A model generated the notes under the pieces. The model had not been told where the DNA came from and did not search any database. It worked only from the letters and a program-made list of their open reading frames with translations. From NCBI RefSeq assembly GCF_014529945.1, contig NZ_JACVFB010000006.1:186001-250000 (forward strand): DNA of 64,000 nt, read 5' to 3'. Both the position numbers and the translations under genes were made by a program. Of this stretch, positions 33,787-43,843 are shown piece after piece. Each line of letters starts with the position of its first letter. Within the stretch, counting starts at the first letter, position 1. The stretch comes from Chitinophaga varians. GTDB taxonomy: Bacteria; Bacteroidota; Bacteroidia; Chitinophagales; Chitinophagaceae.

Positions 33787-35781
33787 ATGTTACCCTGTAA
33801 TGCCTTCCTCAGAACACTGCTATTAGTTGTTTTTAATGCACCTGTCTGTGCGTTTGCACAGCAACGTGATACAGTCAGGTACTCTCTCATTTTAACAGGA
33901 AACATCAAGGGTGAAAAGAAGGTGATAGAGACATCGCCCGGCACTTTTGAAACCTGGTACCAGTATAACGACCGTGGCAGGGGTGACAGCCTGCATACTA
34001 TCTACCGTCAGGATAAGGACGGATTTGCTACCTATGTTCATGCGATAGGGAAAGACTATTACAAAAAACCGATATCGGAAGATTTCGAGCTGACAGGCGG
34101 TGTGGCCAAATGGAAAAATACCGCCGAAAACGAAACCAGGACCATTGCCGGGAAGGCGTTCTATACCTGCCTGAATGGAGAGAGCGGCAATATCATCAAA
34201 GCCCTGAAATCCAGCCAAAATAAAATTAAACTATTACCCTTTGGCGAAGCCACGCTGGAGGTGGTGTTGCAACGCAAAGCGGGCGACCGCCAGCTGCAGC
34301 TGTGCCGGATTTCCGGCATGTATTACACTCCTGAGTATATCTGGGCTGATGACCAGGATGAAACATTTGGGTATTTGGGCGATTGGTTTTCGATGGTCCG
34401 TAAGGGTTATGAACCTTATGTAAAGGAGCTGTACGCGGAGCAGAAAAAGCTGGAGCGGCAGCATGATAATCAGCTGGCGAAGGAGATCCCTGAAAAAGTG
34501 ACGGGCGATGTCCTGATCCGCAATGTCACCCTTTTTGATGCAGAAAAGGCCACGCTTTTGCCTCATACAGATGTGTTGATAGGCGCAGGGAAAATCAAAG
34601 CCGTGTCTGTAGGAAAGCCCATCACTGCAAAGGCGGACAGGATAGTGGATGGCAGCGGCCAAACATTGTTGCCCGGTTTCTGGGACATGCACGTACACAT
34701 GGGTGACGGTCCTGAAGGCATCATGCACATCGCCGCTGGTGTAACGCATGTGCGGGACATGGGTAATGATACCACTTTACCTGACCTCAGAAAAGAAATT
34801 GATAACGGAGAACTGATCGGACCGCATCTGGAAGTCATCAGCGGATTGATTGACGGTGCGGGACCGATGGCGGCGCCTACGGGCGCATTGATCCACAATG
34901 TGGAAGAAGGCAAACAGTTTGTCCGCATGTTTGCTGCTAAAGGATATGATCAGATCAAGTTGTATAGTTCCGTTAAGCCGGAATGGGTAAAGCCACTGAT
35001 CGCCGAAGCGAAGCAATACCATATGCGGGTATGTGGCCATATCCCTGCGTTCATGACCGCCACACAGGCCATAGAAGCCGGTTATAATGAAGTGACGCAT
35101 ATGAACATGCTGTTGCTGAACTTCTTCGGTGATACCATTGATACCCGTACGCCCCAACGTTTTGCTATTCCGGCGCAAAGAGCCGCTTCCCTGGACCTGA
35201 ACAGTCCGCAGGTGAAACAGTTCATCGCTCTGATGAAAGCCCGTAATATCGCCTCAGATCCTACACTGGTGGCATTTGAGCCGATGCTGACCGGCAGGGA
35301 AGGGGTGCTGGAGGAAAAGAACAAAGACATCATCACACATTTCCCGTCGCAGGTACAGCGCGGCATGCGCGCAGGAGGCCAGGGGATACCTATCCCGCCG
35401 GGAATGGATTCCACCTACATTCGGTCGTTCGATGCGTTTTTGAAACTGACCAAACTGTTGTATGATAACGGTATCCGAATTGTTGCCGGTACGGATGGCA
35501 CGGCGGGATTTGACTATCACCGGGAGCTGGAGCTGTATGTAAAAGCTGGTATCCCGGCGGCGAAAGTGCTGCAGCTGGCTACCTTCGGTACGGCGGAATA
35601 CACCGGCAAAAGTAAAGACCTGGGAAGTATCAAAGTGGGAAAAGTAGCGGATATGGTGTTGGTAGCAGGTGATCCGGTTCAGCATATCAGTAACGTCCGG
35701 AAAACAAAACTGGTCATTAAAAATGGTGTGATCTACGATCCGGCCAGGTTGTACAGGGCTATTTCGGTGGTGCCGTTTTAG
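33787..35781 (+). CDS. Secreted amidohydrolase-family metallohydrolase
   Basis: 664 residues with a signal peptide (LLLVVFNAPVCAFAQQ). The first ~240 residues are an extra N-terminal region of no recognised family. Residues about 240-660 are an amidohydrolase/TIM-barrel domain: VLIRNVTLFDAEKA and VDGSGQTLLPGFWDMHVHMG (His302, His304), GYDQIKLYSS (Lys391, likely carboxylated), CGHIPAF (His418), NEVTHMNML (His438), VAGTDGTAG (Asp570), and the closing strand KVGKVADMVLVAGDP. All metal ligands are present. Imidazolonepropionase-like or prolidase-like members hydrolyse C-N bonds; the substrate is unknown. The signal and size suggest a periplasmic enzyme. The GH16-like gene follows after 146 nt. 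Confidence 0.88.
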   Translation: MLPCNAFLRTLLLVVFNAPVCAFAQQRDTVRYSLILTGNIKGEKKVIETSPGTFETWYQYNDRGRGDSLHTIYRQDKDGFATYVHAIGKDYYKKPISEDFELTGGVAKWKNTAENETRTIAGKAFYTCLNGESGNIIKALKSSQNKIKLLPFGEATLEVVLQRKAGDRQLQLCRISGMYYTPEYIWADDQDETFGYLGDWFSMVRKGYEPYVKELYAEQKKLERQHDNQLAKEIPEKVTGDVLIRNVTLFDAEKATLLPHTDVLIGAGKIKAVSVGKPITAKADRIVDGSGQTLLPGFWDMHVHMGDGPEGIMHIAAGVTHVRDMGNDTTLPDLRKEIDNGELIGPHLEVISGLIDGAGPMAAPTGALIHNVEEGKQFVRMFAAKGYDQIKLYSSVKPEWVKPLIAEAKQYHMRVCGHIPAFMTATQAIEAGYNEVTHMNMLLLNFFGDTIDTRTPQRFAIPAQRAASLDLNSPQVKQFIALMKARNIASDPTLVAFEPMLTGREGVLEEKNKDIITHFPSQVQRGMRAGGQGIPIPPGMDSTYIRSFDAFLKLTKLLYDNGIRIVAGTDGTAGFDYHRELELYVKAGIPAAKVLQLATFGTAEYTGKSKDLGSIKVGKVADMVLVAGDPVQHISNVRKTKLVIKNGVIYDPARLYRAISVVPF

Positions 35782-35803
35782 TAGGTATGTGAATCGATAG
35801 GTT

Positions 35804-35845
35804 CGGTGTTGATAATAATCAGTTCGATTATCATCAGGGACACCG
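35804..35845. other. Imperfect hairpin between amidohydrolase and GH16-like genes
   Basis: CGGTGTTGATAATAATC can pair with GATTATCATCA and ACACCG with one mismatch and a GGG bulge around AGTTC. There is no T tract, so it may be an RNA processing or leader structure rather than a terminator. Confidence 0.4.
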
Positions 35846-35927
35846 GAGGTCCACGTTAAGAGCGTCTCCTTGATGAGGCTTATCCCATCGTTGACAAGTA
35901 TTGTTCATCCCCTAAAAATAGATCCGA

Positions 35928-36749
35928 ATGAGAAACTCCTTTTCAGCTTCAGCCAAAAGTATGGCAATGATAGCCCTGAGCGCTATCCTGTTTGCATCCT
36001 GTCAGAAAAGTATGATCAAACCGGACGATAGCGTCTTCGATAAAAAGCAGTCTGACGGCAAACCCGTTCACGGTTCTACACCCGGCACCATCAACTTCAG
36101 CGGCTATACGTGGACCGTGCGTTCTACCTCCTCCGGCACCCAGGGGCCTGGGCCTAATTACTGGAACAGCAATAATGTGTGGCTGGATGCAGACGGCCAC
36201 CTTCACCTTAAAATGCAGAAAGATGCGAAGGGACGCTGGAGCTGCGCCGAAGTGACCAGCAATAACAACTTTGGTTATGGTACCTACCAGTGGAAAATTG
36301 AATGTGATCTGAACATTATTGACAGGAACATCGTACTGGGATTGTTTAACTACTCCGGACAGGATGGTTACGACGAACAGGATGTAGAGCTTTCCCGCTG
36401 GGGCAATCCGTCTGCCGGACAGTTTAATTACACCGTATATCCGGCACAATCCGGTGTACGTTACAATAATGTTCATTGGGAATCACCCAATATTACGATG
36501 AGCGGCACTTACAGCACGCACCGGTTCACACGTTACAGGACAGATAGTATCGTGTATGAAAGCCAGCACGGGCACTACGATACAGGCAGCACTATTGCCA
36601 GGAAAATATTCACGTCTTCAGATATTACACTATCGGCACTGAATATGCCTATACTCATGAACCTCTGGTTGATGAACGGTGCTGCGCCTGTCAATGGCCA
36701 GTCCTATGAAGTGATCATTCACGAATTTAAATTCACGCCTCTTCCCTGA
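35928..36749 (+). CDS. GH16-like (concanavalin A fold) lipoprotein
   Basis: 273 residues. The signal ends in SAILFASCQKS, a lipobox, so the protein is membrane-anchored. The body has GH16-like features: an FSGYTWTVR start, NNNFGYGTYQWKIECDL, then the catalytic pattern E-x-D-x-E in GYDEQDVELSRWG (Glu150, Asp152, Glu154) and a C-terminal strand NGQSYEVIIHEFKF. The GH16 family cuts beta-1,3/1,4-glucans, agars, carrageenans or xyloglucan; this divergent member cannot be assigned a glycan. It converges on the first SusC/SusD locus, so it may assist that uptake unit, but it is transcribed apart from it. Confidence 0.8.
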   Translation: MRNSFSASAKSMAMIALSAILFASCQKSMIKPDDSVFDKKQSDGKPVHGSTPGTINFSGYTWTVRSTSSGTQGPGPNYWNSNNVWLDADGHLHLKMQKDAKGRWSCAEVTSNNNFGYGTYQWKIECDLNIIDRNIVLGLFNYSGQDGYDEQDVELSRWGNPSAGQFNYTVYPAQSGVRYNNVHWESPNITMSGTYSTHRFTRYRTDSIVYESQHGHYDTGSTIARKIFTSSDITLSALNMPILMNLWLMNGAAPVNGQSYEVIIHEFKFTPLP

Positions 36750-36763
36750 TATAGTGATTTAAT

Positions 36764-36810
36764 GCAAAGGAGCTGCCTCAAATTACTTTTGAGGCAGCTC
36801 CTTTGCTTTT
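36764..36810. terminator. Bidirectional terminator, 19-bp stem
   Basis: GCAAAGGAGCTGCCTCAAA (36764-36782) pairs perfectly with the arm at 36788-36806 around TTACT, followed by TTTT on the plus strand. It separates the GH16-like gene from the convergent SusD gene. A short second hairpin (ACGTCTC / GAGACGT, 36813-36832) follows. Confidence 0.85.
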
Positions 36811-36844
36811 AAACGTCTCTTTTTTGAGACGTCCCCTGTTTATT

Positions 36845-38413
36845 TTATGGCTTCAGCATCCACATCACGTCGTTTCGGGTATCAGACCCGCCAAACTGCC
36901 GTTTCAGTGCATCCTGCAGATTGGCTTTGTTGTTCTGGTATTCGGATTGCGAATAGGTGAACCGTGTCGGTATTTTTCCGCCATTCTGGTTGGACGGGCC
37001 TACCGAGAAAACGGGCACGCCTGTACGACGATAGTTATAGTAAGCCTGCCATCCGGCGTTGTTAAAGAAGGCCACATATTTCTGTGTGAGCACCTGCTTC
37101 AGGCCTGTATCGTTGTTGCCGGCATATTGCATCAGCGGTTGGGCGAGGAAAGTGGCGATATCTGCATCGTTGACGCCGTAGAACTTCATAGAGGCGGTGA
37201 TGCCGTCTTTGTAGTGCTGCGCAGCATCGCCGCCGGTCCAGCCGCGGATGATAGCTTCCGCGATCAGGAAATGCGTTTCAGCTGCGCCCAGCTGGATGTT
37301 GGGCACACCGGCGGGACTGCTCAGCCAGTAGCTGATATTGAACGTGCTGTATTTGCCTTTGTTGATATCGATATAGATCTGGTCCTGCCGATCGCCTGTA
37401 TTGGCGCCTTTGTAGCGGGCAAAAGGATTGCCGGGAACGGCGGGCAGTGAATCGGCAGGCGCCGCCACGATGAATACACGCGGGTCGCGCAGAGAATCGA
37501 GGATATTGATATAGGTACTGCCGAGTGCATTTCTTTTGGCAGACAAGATACCTACTTCCATCGGGTACAACGGATAGTTGTTGCTTTTCTGCGAGGCGTT
37601 GTAGTTCATCTGGAGATTGTCCGCGTTCTCCAGTATCAGCGGATATTTCTCCGGATTGCTGAGGATGCGGTTAAAGCGTCCTTTCAGGTCGAGGGAAGGA
37701 TCGTTCTCTTTAATGCTCAGGTTCATCAGCTCGCGTAGATAGCAGGTATTGATGGCTTTTCTCCATTTCAGCAGGTTGCCGGCGTAGAAGATATCACCAT
37801 CCACCGTGGCTTTGGCGTTGCGTTGCGTGATAGCCGCCAGGGAGTCGTTGGCCTCTTCCATCCATTTGAAGCATTGCAGAAACACGTCTTTCTGTGCATC
37901 GTAGTGGGGTGCGTAAATACCGTCGGTAGCGCCTTTGATGGCTTCAGACATGGGGATGTCACCCATCTGCGAAGTCATGGACAGGAAGTAGAACGTGCGG
38001 ATGAACTTATTGACGGCGTAATAGGGCGCTGCCAGTGCGGGGCCTTGTTTGGCGGCTTCAATGTCGAGTTGTGCGGCGTTACGGAGACTGCCATAGTAGC
38101 TGGCGCCGTTGTCCCAGGAATAGTCCTGGCTGCCGTAGTAGTCGTGGCCGAGTACGAGGAACTGGTTGCTCATATGGGTATAGTTCCAGGGGCTGTTGCT
38201 CATATCGCCGCTGAGGTCACTGCCGGAGCTGAAGCCACTTTTGGCGGAGCCCTGTCCGCCGATCATATCCATTTCCAGGCCTGTCAGCAATAGTTTGGGG
38301 GTACCTACCACAGACACGTTGGGGTTTACCCGCAGGTCATCAAAGTTTTTACAGCCTGTCATCGCCAGTGGCAGCAGGCAGGCGGTTAGTATGTTTCTGG
38401 TTGTACGGTTCAT
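36845..38413 (-). CDS. SusD/RagB-family (SusD-like 2) lipoprotein, locus 1
   Basis: 522 residues from ATG 38413 (MNRTTRNILTACLLPLAMTG, lipidated Cys in TGCKNF); a longer start at 38434 would overlap the SusC stop. The N-terminal phrase FDDLRVNPNVSVVGTPKLLLTG and the C-terminal TRFTYSQSEYQNNKANLQDALKRQ (given in parts) fit the SusD-like 2 group that acts as the lid and ligand-binding partner of a SusC transporter. It follows susC by 10 nt. The substrate is not identifiable; SusD-like 2 members are not confined to glycans and can serve peptides. Confidence 0.9.
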   Translation of the reverse strand: MNRTTRNILTACLLPLAMTGCKNFDDLRVNPNVSVVGTPKLLLTGLEMDMIGGQGSAKSGFSSGSDLSGDMSNSPWNYTHMSNQFLVLGHDYYGSQDYSWDNGASYYGSLRNAAQLDIEAAKQGPALAAPYYAVNKFIRTFYFLSMTSQMGDIPMSEAIKGATDGIYAPHYDAQKDVFLQCFKWMEEANDSLAAITQRNAKATVDGDIFYAGNLLKWRKAINTCYLRELMNLSIKENDPSLDLKGRFNRILSNPEKYPLILENADNLQMNYNASQKSNNYPLYPMEVGILSAKRNALGSTYINILDSLRDPRVFIVAAPADSLPAVPGNPFARYKGANTGDRQDQIYIDINKGKYSTFNISYWLSSPAGVPNIQLGAAETHFLIAEAIIRGWTGGDAAQHYKDGITASMKFYGVNDADIATFLAQPLMQYAGNNDTGLKQVLTQKYVAFFNNAGWQAYYNYRRTGVPVFSVGPSNQNGGKIPTRFTYSQSEYQNNKANLQDALKRQFGGSDTRNDVMWMLKP

Positions 38414-38423
38414 GTCTGATTTT

Positions 38424-41400
38424 TTAGAAAACAAGGTTAATGTTGAAACCTACGCTGCGGGTGGAAGGCATCTCCAGTCCTGCGTTCTGGTCTATCCATT
38501 GGTCTACGTCGATGTCTCTCACCCCTTTATGGGCCAGATAGTACAGGTTGCGTCCTACCACGGAAATGCTGGCCCTGTTGATTATTTTGGCGCGCTTCAG
38601 CAAAGGGGAGGGCACGTTATAGGTCAGCACCACTTCCCTTATTTTCAGGTAAGAACGATCATACAGGTTGGTGATGGCGTTGCCATAGTAGTTTTTAGAC
38701 CATGTTTGCCACAGCACGGGTGTGGTGTTGGGAGCAAACTTGCGGGTGTCGGAAATCACGTTGCCGTCGCCGTCTACCTGCAGGGAGCCACCGGTCACCT
38801 GCATGCCGTCGGGAACAAAGGTGCCTTTGTAACCGGCAGTGTTGCGGTTTTCCCAGTCGGCCTGGCGGTACTGGTTGGCGGAAAGCGGATGGTTGCCGCC
38901 CTGCCACATTTTCTGATCGAGGTAGTTGATGATCTTACCACCATAACGGCCATCAACCTGTATTCTCAGGGAGAGATTTTTATAGGAGAAGGTGTTGATG
39001 ATACTGGCTACCCATTTATCGTTGGCATATCCCACCATAGAAACATAGGAATTAGAGCGGGGCTGACCGTTGGAACCCAATACCAGTTTGCCATCGGGCG
39101 TACGCTGTAAATCGGTCATGAAGATCTGGTCCATGCGTTCGCCGATTTTCACGCGGTTGTATACATTGAGCGTGTCGTATACTTTGTTGAGATATTTTTG
39201 GTAGGTCGACCAGTTGACGAGCACGTCCCAGTTAAAGCCGTTCGCGGAACGTATAGGCGATGCATTTAGTGATATTTCGATGCCTTTGCGCATGGTGACC
39301 AGCCCGTTCATCTGGCGGGTCTTAAAGCCGGAGCCTTCGGAGATGGCCGGGTAGAATATCTGCGGGCCATCCAGTGTTTTGTAGACAGATACGTCGAAAC
39401 CGAGGCGGTTATTGAGCAGGCGGATATCGGTACCTACTTCATATGATTTGCTGAACGCTGGTTTGATATTGGGATTATAAAGAATATCGCCAAACACTTC
39501 GGCCGGATTGCCATCCCAGCGGCTACCTACGGAGTAGCTGGGGTAGAGGTTGTATTTGGCGGTACCATCGTCGTTCACCATGTCGCCGCCTACGTTGGCA
39601 TAGGAGGCACGCAGTTTCCAGAAGGAAATAGCTTTAGGCAGGTGCAGGATGTCTGACATCACGGCGCTCAGTGAAACGGAGGGATAGAAATAAGCGTTCT
39701 TGTTAGCCGGTAAAGTGCTGGACTGGTCCATGCGGCCGGTCATTCCCAGAAAGAGATAATCGCGGAAAGAGAAGTCCACAGAGGCATAGGCGCTTTTTAC
39801 CTGACGGCTGTTTTTAACAGAAGTGGCACCTGGCGGGTCCACGCTGTTGTCTACGGTCCACAGCTGAGGCAGCAGTAAACCATTGTTGGTATGGGCATAC
39901 AGGCGGCTGTACTTCACAGTGCGGAGGTTGCCGCCGGCAGAAGCTTTCACATCGAAAGACTTACCGATTTTGTTGTTATAGCTCAACAGCATATCGGTGT
40001 TGTTATCCCAGTAGGTCTCACCTGACTCGTTATAACCTCCTTTGATGAAATAGCCACCATCGCCGGAACGGTAGGAGCCGGAGATCGGATAACGTTTGTT
40101 TTCGGAGAGGTCGTATGAGCTCACATTGGTGCGGAAGTAACCGCTCCAGTGATCGTTGAAGGTATAGTTCAGTTTGATGTGTCCGTACAGGTCATTTTTG
40201 TAATAACCATGCAGCGCCTCGTATGCGGTGAGGTATGGGTTGGTATATTGATACGACTCAAAGTTACGCTGTTGTATGCCTTCTTTACCGGGCATCCAGT
40301 AGTTTTTGAGATCGCGGATATCATAATCGGCGCCGCTCCACAGCATCAGCGTGTAAATGGGGCTGGACGGCTGATAGGTGGCATCGGGATAGTTAGGCGT
40401 ATACTGCTTGTCATAGTTGATAGCTGTAGACAGCGTCATTTTTTTGCTGACGTTCAGCGTACCGGAGAAGTTGACGTTGGTGCCACCCAGTTTGGTGTTA
40501 GGTACGGCGCCTTTCTGATACAGCTGCGTTACCGACATGCGCATATTGCCTTTATCGTTATTGGCAGAGATGGCGATGTTGTTGGATGACAGCAGTCCTT
40601 TACGCAGGAAGTTGCGGAGGTTGTCGTGCCCGCGGCGCTGCCACGGAATAGGCACTAGTTTGCCCGTCTGCGGGTCTATGGGGCTGTTATATTGCGGAAT
40701 GGGCTGTCCTTCAAATTTAGGGCCCCAGATGTCGTAGTCGGCGTCGTTGGTACCGCCGCCCATGCCATCTACATATTCATACTGGAAGTTGGAGCCGGGA
40801 CCGTATTCCTCCTGTTTGGTAGGGATGGCGAGGAAGCCCATCTGGAACTGGGTGCTGGAGTTCAGTTCTACCGAGATGCCTCTTTTATCGGTGGTGCCTT
40901 TTTTAGTGGTGATGAGGATGGCGCCGTTCTGTCCCTGAGAACCATAGAGTGCTGCGGCGTTAGGGCCTTTGAGCACACTGTAGGATTCAATATCATCTGC
41001 GCTGAGGTTCCAGGAATCGGAGTTGATGGGCACGCCATCTACTACGATGAGTGGTTTTACGCCTCTCAGGTAGATGCCCGGATTTTGGAACAGGCGTGTA
41101 GGCGTGGTGATGACCAGGCCAGATACTTTACCGGCGAGGGAGTTGACGGCATTCGGTTCACGGGCTTTCACCGCTGTTTCCCCTTTCACTTCCTGTACTG
41201 CATAACCGAGGGCTTTTTTCTCTTTCTTAATGCCGAGGGCTGTTACCACTACTTCATCCAGTTTTTTCTGGTCAGTCTGTAGCTGTACATGTACGGTAGC
41301 GCTGCCTTTGATGGCTACTTCACGGGGTTCATAGCCGATGAAGCTGATGAGCAGGACGGCATTTTTATCGCTTACTGCGAGGCGGAAACGACCATTTTCA

Positions 41401-41915
41401 TCGGTGCTGGTGCCGTTGTGGGTACCTTTTTCCAGTACCGTTACGCCAGGCAGTCCGTTGGTACCGTCTGTGACATTACCGGTGATGACAAATTTTTCCT
41501 GTGCGGTATTGCTACTGCTGTTACCGTTGCTGGTAGTGGTTTTGGTGTTGCGAACGGAGATGATCACCTGATCGCCTTTGACGGTGTACTCAAACCTGTC
41601 GGCAGGGAAAAGTTTGGTCAGTACTTCTTTCAGGGGTTGGGCATCGATGTTCAGGTTGATTTCCCGCGGGGGAAGCATGCTGACGTCATAGGCGAAAGAC
41701 AGGTGTGTTTGTTTTTCGATCTGTGAGATCACTTCTGCCATACTGGCTCTGGTCATATGAAGGGACACCCTTGGATTTTCGGGGTCCTGCTGCCGGGCCG
41801 TGGCACCGGCATACGCCAGGTGATGCCATGCCAGCAGGGAGCCGGTCAGTAACAGGCAAAGGAGTTTCCTGCCTCCGCGACGGCGCGGTTGCATGCTTAG
41901 TAGCACTCTTTTCAT
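38424..41915 (-). CDS. SusC/RagA TonB-linked outer-membrane transporter with STN domain, locus 1
   Basis: 1163 residues. A signal peptide (LLTGSLLAWHHLAYA) is followed by a secretin/TonB short N-terminal (STN) signalling domain at about residues 48-120 (VSLHMTRASMAEVISQIEKQ, INLNIDAQPLKEVLTKLF). A carboxypeptidase-regulatory-like domain (VITGNVTDGTNGLPGVTV, LISFIGYEPREVAI) and a plug (LDEVVVTALGIKKEKKALGY, LYGSQGQNGAILITTKKG) come next, then a long beta-barrel ending in RSVGFNINLVF. STN-bearing SusC proteins pass a ligand signal to a FecR anti-sigma factor, and that gene lies upstream with its sigma factor. The pair imports a nutrient with TonB energy. Confidence 0.95.
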   Translation of the reverse strand: MKRVLLSMQPRRRGGRKLLCLLLTGSLLAWHHLAYAGATARQQDPENPRVSLHMTRASMAEVISQIEKQTHLSFAYDVSMLPPREINLNIDAQPLKEVLTKLFPADRFEYTVKGDQVIISVRNTKTTTSNGNSSSNTAQEKFVITGNVTDGTNGLPGVTVLEKGTHNGTSTDENGRFRLAVSDKNAVLLISFIGYEPREVAIKGSATVHVQLQTDQKKLDEVVVTALGIKKEKKALGYAVQEVKGETAVKAREPNAVNSLAGKVSGLVITTPTRLFQNPGIYLRGVKPLIVVDGVPINSDSWNLSADDIESYSVLKGPNAAALYGSQGQNGAILITTKKGTTDKRGISVELNSSTQFQMGFLAIPTKQEEYGPGSNFQYEYVDGMGGGTNDADYDIWGPKFEGQPIPQYNSPIDPQTGKLVPIPWQRRGHDNLRNFLRKGLLSSNNIAISANNDKGNMRMSVTQLYQKGAVPNTKLGGTNVNFSGTLNVSKKMTLSTAINYDKQYTPNYPDATYQPSSPIYTLMLWSGADYDIRDLKNYWMPGKEGIQQRNFESYQYTNPYLTAYEALHGYYKNDLYGHIKLNYTFNDHWSGYFRTNVSSYDLSENKRYPISGSYRSGDGGYFIKGGYNESGETYWDNNTDMLLSYNNKIGKSFDVKASAGGNLRTVKYSRLYAHTNNGLLLPQLWTVDNSVDPPGATSVKNSRQVKSAYASVDFSFRDYLFLGMTGRMDQSSTLPANKNAYFYPSVSLSAVMSDILHLPKAISFWKLRASYANVGGDMVNDDGTAKYNLYPSYSVGSRWDGNPAEVFGDILYNPNIKPAFSKSYEVGTDIRLLNNRLGFDVSVYKTLDGPQIFYPAISEGSGFKTRQMNGLVTMRKGIEISLNASPIRSANGFNWDVLVNWSTYQKYLNKVYDTLNVYNRVKIGERMDQIFMTDLQRTPDGKLVLGSNGQPRSNSYVSMVGYANDKWVASIINTFSYKNLSLRIQVDGRYGGKIINYLDQKMWQGGNHPLSANQYRQADWENRNTAGYKGTFVPDGMQVTGGSLQVDGDGNVISDTRKFAPNTTPVLWQTWSKNYYGNAITNLYDRSYLKIREVVLTYNVPSPLLKRAKIINRASISVVGRNLYYLAHKGVRDIDVDQWIDQNAGLEMPSTRSVGFNINLVF

Positions 41916-42071
41916 TAGAGCTGATTTTTAAGTGAATAAGGTTCCATCAGATGCCTTGTTAGTGCATCAGCAATGGCTTGGATGACAATTTAAATGGTTG
42001 TTGATGTTGATGCCGGATAGCAGGACTTTGTTCACTGTGCGTTGCTTCGGCTGTCGTTTTGGTTGCGTTTT

Positions 42072-43034
42072 TTACTGATGGAATTCAAGTGTTTTATGCT
42101 TTTTGGTAATGTTGACATTTAATGCTTTTCCGATTACGTCCAATACTTCATCCAGTGGTTTATTGTTAAAAGTGGCCTGTAGCACTTTGTTGGATACGAT
42201 ACTGTCTGTCACCACCACGTCCAGCTGGTAGTAGTTGGCCAGTACTACGGCTACTTCGCTGAGACGCATCTGGTTAAACACGAGGCGGTTGGTTTTCCAG
42301 GCCAGCACATTGGCCGTGGGTGCTGACACTGGTTTGATGTCCGGTGTTTTATCCGACGAGGTGGCCTGTGCGCCGGCATGCAGCACCATGCTTTTCCCGC
42401 TTTTGTTTTCCGCTTTCACGCTGCCGCTGGTAACGAACACGTCTACCTGTCCATTGGCGGAGCGGTGTACATTAAAGGCTGTTCCCAGTACTTTAATGTC
42501 TACCGCTGCGGCATGTACCGTAAACGGATTGTTTTGCTGCGCTGCTACTTCGAAATAGGCTTCTCCGTTGTCCAGTATCAGTTCCCGGCTGCCTTTACCA
42601 TAGTTGCGTGCATAACGCAGGGTGGTATTGGCATTCAGAAATACGCGGGAGCCGTCCGGCAGTAGCAGACTGTCTTTCGTGCTGGTAGTGGCCAACGTTT
42701 TCCAGGTGTTGTGCAGCCACCAGTTATAGGATAACAGTCCTGTTACCAGGATGGCCGCGGCCCATCCGGTGCGGATTAACAAACGACGGATGCCGGTGCG
42801 GGAGGTGGCGGGCGCGTCATCTATATGCGGCTGCAGCTGTTGCCAGCCGTGCATACGCATCTCATCTGCTGTTGCTTTCATCTCGGGGGCAAGCTGTAGT
42901 GCATCGACAACGAGTATGGTTTTCAACAGCTCAGGGTACTGGTCCAAAAGGGCCTGTAACTCCTGTTCTTCCGCTTCGGAGGCTTCTCCGGACTGAATCC
43001 GGGCCACTAATTCCCAAATATTTTCAGGCAACAT
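42072..43034 (-). CDS. FecR-family anti-sigma factor, locus 1
   Basis: 320 residues from ATG 43034 (MLPENIWELVARIQSGEASE); the longer frame begins at a TTG at 43085 and is rejected. The N-terminal cytoplasmic part binds the sigma factor. A membrane helix lies at about residues 87-107 (WAAAILVTGLLSYNWW). The FecR core follows (LPDGSRVFLNANTTLRYARN, GEAYFEVAAQQNNPFTVHAA, IKVLGTAFNVH). The C-terminal STN-like domain (FNNKPLDEVLDVIGKALNVNI) probably contacts the SusC STN domain. It sits 156 nt before susC and 92 nt after the sigma gene. Confidence 0.93.
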   Translation of the reverse strand: MLPENIWELVARIQSGEASEAEEQELQALLDQYPELLKTILVVDALQLAPEMKATADEMRMHGWQQLQPHIDDAPATSRTGIRRLLIRTGWAAAILVTGLLSYNWWLHNTWKTLATTSTKDSLLLPDGSRVFLNANTTLRYARNYGKGSRELILDNGEAYFEVAAQQNNPFTVHAAAVDIKVLGTAFNVHRSANGQVDVFVTSGSVKAENKSGKSMVLHAGAQATSSDKTPDIKPVSAPTANVLAWKTNRLVFNQMRLSEVAVVLANYYQLDVVVTDSIVSNKVLQATFNNKPLDEVLDVIGKALNVNITKKHKTLEFHQ

Positions 43035-43126
43035 ATCCTTGGTTCTGATAGCTCTGTCAAAAAGATGCCTCTGTGTATAAGGCAACCTGTTTATTCAAAA
43101 ACCCCTAAAAGGAGTCAAAATTTTTT

Positions 43127-43726
43127 TTAGCTGTTTTTAGGCACGGTCATATCATGCAGCTGCTCGTGCAGTTTTTTGATGGCGATGGCCATCTGGGCTT
43201 CTACTGTTTTTACAGAGATGTCCAGTATTTCCGCCACTTCCCGGTATTTCAGACCATCTTCCCGGATCAGTTTGAAGACCAGGCGACAACGGCCGGGCAG
43301 GGCGTTGACGGCCTGCTCTATCTTCCTGACTGCTTCGATGGAAAGGTGTAACTGCTCGGGGGAGGGAGAAAACTGCAACAGTTCCGGCTGGATATCGTCC
43401 AGCGGATCAGTGGTGCTGCGTGCATTTTTTTTCAGGTAGTTATAGGCAGTATTTCTGGTAGCGGTATAGAGGTATACGCTTACTTTTTCCACTGCCGGCA
43501 GGGTATGCCTGTTTTTCCAGGTCCAGAGCATGACATCATTCACCACTTCCTCTGCCTGCTCCCTCACGCCCAGCAAGGTGCTGGCGAAGTGGAGAAGGCG
43601 GCTGGCATAGTGATGATAAAAATTTGCAAAGGCATACTGATCCCCCCCGGCCTTCATCTTTTCCCATAACTCTTTCCCTCGGTCGTCCGGGAAATCACGA
43701 TTTGGTTTTGGCATCTGGAGCTCCAT
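43127..43726 (-). CDS. ECF RNA polymerase sigma factor, locus 1
   Basis: 199 residues. Region 2 is visible (FYHHYASRLLHFASTLLG, EEVVNDVMLWTWKNR) and region 4 (LPGRCRLVFKLIREDGLKYR, EVAEILDISVKTVEAQMAIA) with its helix-turn-helix. Such factors are held by FecR and released when the SusC partner senses its ligand. A second ATG at 43714 is an alternative start. It heads the first sigma-FecR-SusC-SusD operon and probably drives expression of susC/susD. Confidence 0.92.
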   Translation of the reverse strand: MELQMPKPNRDFPDDRGKELWEKMKAGGDQYAFANFYHHYASRLLHFASTLLGVREQAEEVVNDVMLWTWKNRHTLPAVEKVSVYLYTATRNTAYNYLKKNARSTTDPLDDIQPELLQFSPSPEQLHLSIEAVRKIEQAVNALPGRCRLVFKLIREDGLKYREVAEILDISVKTVEAQMAIAIKKLHEQLHDMTVPKNS

Positions 43727-43802
43727 TTCACAAAGCCAAAATAGGAATTTTAGTTAACAGGTGTCTTTTTTTTGAAGGGGGCGGGGGAAAACAAATGCTG
43801 TA

Positions 43803-43840
43803 AAAACAGCAGCGGCGCCTGTTCCCGGGCGCCGCTTGCT
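43803..43840. terminator. Terminator after SusD of locus 2
   Basis: GCGGCGCC (43812-43819) pairs with GGCGCCGC (43828-43835) around TGTTCCCG. On the minus strand the stem is followed by TGCTGTTTTTA, and on the plus strand by TTGCTTTTTTA, so it can work both ways. It separates the two SusC/SusD loci. Confidence 0.85.
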
Positions 43841-43843
43841 TTT